Shown here one piece after another: positions 63,014-64,000 of a stretch of DNA of 64,000 nucleotides. Position numbers and translations under genes: made by a program. The stretch's first letter is position 1; each line of letters opens with the position of its first letter. This DNA comes from Variovorax sp. PAMC26660 (GTDB lineage Bacteria; Pseudomonadota; Gammaproteobacteria; Burkholderiales; Burkholderiaceae_C), in contig NZ_CP060295.1 in NCBI RefSeq assembly GCF_014302995.1, positions 3,649,501 to 3,713,500 of the forward strand. Direction: 5' to 3'. Under the pieces are notes generated by a model, which was not told the origin of the DNA, made no database searches, and saw only the letters and a program-made list of their open reading frames with translations.

Positions 63014-63427
63014 TCAACGTGGCGGTTGCACGGGCTGGGCCGGCAGGGGCGTGACGGTTTCGCGGATGATGCCGCCGCCCATCACGCTGCCGTCGATGGT
63101 GGTGTGCGCGCCGCCTCTGACGCGCGCCTCGCAACCGGCCTGATCGCCGGCGGGCTGCTCACGGCAGCGCGCGAGCGCATTGGTGTCTTCGCGGCCGAGG
63201 CTGGGGGAGGTGAGGCCGTTGCGGCCCGCTTCTTGGCGCGCCGCGCGGGCTTCGCGCAGGCAGGCGGCACGGTCTTGCTGTACGCCGTCGCAGGTGGCGT
63301 GTTCGTTCTGCAGCCGGGGGTTGGCGCCCGGCGCCTGGGCGCTGGCAACGGGTGCGCCGAGGACGAAAAAGCCGCCGGCCGCAAAGAGGGCTGTGGCGGA
63401 AAGGACGGAACGAATTGTTCTTGTCAT
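63014..63427 (-). CDS. Small secreted protein, paralogue 2 (unknown function)
   Basis: 137 residues from ATG 63427. Signal peptide (LSATALFAAGGFFVLGAPVA to ASAQ). It shares with paralogue 1 CDGVQQDRAACLREARAARQ, NALARCREQPAGDQAGCEAR and the tail SVMGGGIIRETVTP. The spacing of the four Cys is conserved. 68 bp lie between the two genes. It follows the cyanophycin synthetase gene on the same strand, but a strong hairpin at 63537-63575 separates them. Confidence 0.8.
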   Translation of the reverse strand: MTRTIRSVLSATALFAAGGFFVLGAPVASAQAPGANPRLQNEHATCDGVQQDRAACLREARAARQEAGRNGLTSPSLGREDTNALARCREQPAGDQAGCEARVRGGAHTTIDGSVMGGGIIRETVTPLPAQPVQPPR

Positions 63428-63536
63428 GGGTGCTCCTGGTTGGGAGGCACCCCACAGACTCCGAAGGGTGCGACCGGAGGAGCAGTGTCGGCTCAGCAGG
63501 CGTGTGCGGCCTGTGGGACAGCGCACTGTACCGACC

Positions 63537-63575
63537 GTGCCGGACGCGCCCCTTCGTGTGGGACGTGTCCGGCAC
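63537..63575. other. Strong 16-bp hairpin after cyanophycin synthetase
   Basis: 63537-63552 and 63560-63575 form a 16-bp stem (two G-T-type pairs) around the 7-nt loop TTCGTGT, 7 bp downstream of the cyanophycin synthetase stop on the minus strand. No T-run follows, so it may act as an mRNA 3'-end stabiliser or a weak terminator. Confidence 0.55.
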
Positions 63576-63582
63576 GCAGGCC

Positions 63583-64000
63583 CTAGCCCGCTGCGATGCG
63601 CTGTGCGAGGTGAGCGAGCGCTTCCTCGACCTGATCGACCAGGATCAGCGAGAGGTCGCCCGGCTGCAGGCGGGCCAGTGCCGCATCGATGGCAACGAAC
63701 TCACCACGGATCTCGTCGATCTGGCGGGTGCGTGCCGCGCCCTGCAGGCCCTGGCGCAGCAGCGCCATCACCTCGCCATCGGCCCGGCCACGCTGCGCCG
63801 CGTCCTGATAGAGGATCACGTCGTCGAAGGCCTGGCCGAGGATGGCGGTCTGGTCGCGGATGTCGGAGTCGCGGCGGTCGCCCGCGCCGCTGATGACCAC
63901 CGAGCGCTTGTTGGCCGGCATGGTGTCGACGGCCGAGACCAGCGCGCGCATGGCGTCGGTGTTGTGGCCGTAGTCGGCAATCACGGTGGCGCCGCGGTAG
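63583..64000 (-). CDS. cphA: Cyanophycin synthetase, C-terminal end (cut by window end)
   Basis: Only the last ~138 codons are in the window, reading YRGATVIADYGHNTDAMRAL, the Mur-ligase C-terminal domain pattern (DYGHNxDA). AVDTMPANKRSVVISGAGDR and RDSDIRDQTAILGQAFDDVI, then ILYQDAAQRGRADGEVMALL, match the end of CphA, which builds the arginine-aspartate storage polymer with ATP. The N-terminal and ATP-grasp parts lie beyond 64000. A CphA2-type paralogue cannot be excluded from this part alone. Confidence 0.9.
   Translation of the reverse strand, partial: YRGATVIADYGHNTDAMRALVSAVDTMPANKRSVVISGAGDRRDSDIRDQTAILGQAFDDVILYQDAAQRGRADGEVMALLRQGLQGAARTRQIDEIRGEFVAIDAALARLQPGDLSLILVDQVEEALAHLAQRIAAG

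Overview
The window is GC-rich DNA from a beta-proteobacterium, most likely Comamonadaceae and close to Variovorax. Evidence: four orphan Bug/TctC-type periplasmic receptors, a Gram-negative porin of the Omp32 type, a cyanophycin synthetase, many LysR regulators and protein families typical of that group. No tRNA, rRNA, CRISPR array or intact insertion sequence was seen.

Region by region. (1) 1-7000: the end of a LysR gene, an atypical OmpR-like response regulator, a Bug receptor, then a repeat-rich trimeric autotransporter adhesin. The adhesin's 5' end runs directly into the 3' remnant of a second, opposite-strand response regulator. Two small unknown genes follow, one resembling immunity-like DUF6368 proteins. 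(2) 7036-10637: a LysR gene divergent from an MlrC-like metallopeptidase coupled to a Bug receptor. (3) 10750-22478: a catabolic island. It holds a porin and a ketopantoate-reductase-like gene, divergent from a class I fumarase/tartrate-dehydratase pair, a Bug receptor and an HpcH/HpaI aldolase. An IclR regulator follows, then a reverse-strand operon of aminotransferase, Bug receptor, PDC-hydrolase-like amidohydrolase, NTF2-like protein, flavin reductase and bicupin. An identical 23-bp motif lies before both transcription units, which suggests one regulon. (4) 22675-37921: mostly housekeeping and accessory genes: serine hydrolase, DAHP synthase, XRE, GIY-YIG, AhpD-like, PutA, a secreted hydrolase, an XRE-cupin regulator with a palindrome over its own start codon, GNAT, DUF2147, an old yellow enzyme with a DMT exporter and LysR, and a NiCoT transporter. 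(5) 38087-46001: an OmpA-like protein, then a 1593-residue CapA/Mur-ligase fusion protein translationally coupled to an alpha/beta hydrolase and an aldose 1-epimerase. (6) 46023-62045: a non-phosphorylating L-arabinose-type pathway: lactonase, SDR dehydrogenase, GbpR-like LysR, 2-oxoglutarate-semialdehyde dehydrogenase, two interleaved sugar ABC transporters (YtfQ-YtfR-YtfT-YjfF and ChvE-GguA-GguB), sugar-acid dehydratase and 2-keto-3-deoxy-sugar-acid dehydratase. (7) 62067-64000: a small unknown protein, two tandem paralogous secreted proteins, and the C-terminal end of cyanophycin synthetase.

The most unusual items are: a ~242-bp element present twice (36752-36994 and 56991-57231), built from nested inverted repeats whose two hairpin loops are complementary over 36 nt; the CapA/Mur fusion operon; the adhesin/response-regulator junction, explained by one deletion between divergent genes; and two sets of shared operator-like motifs that tie genes into regulons.
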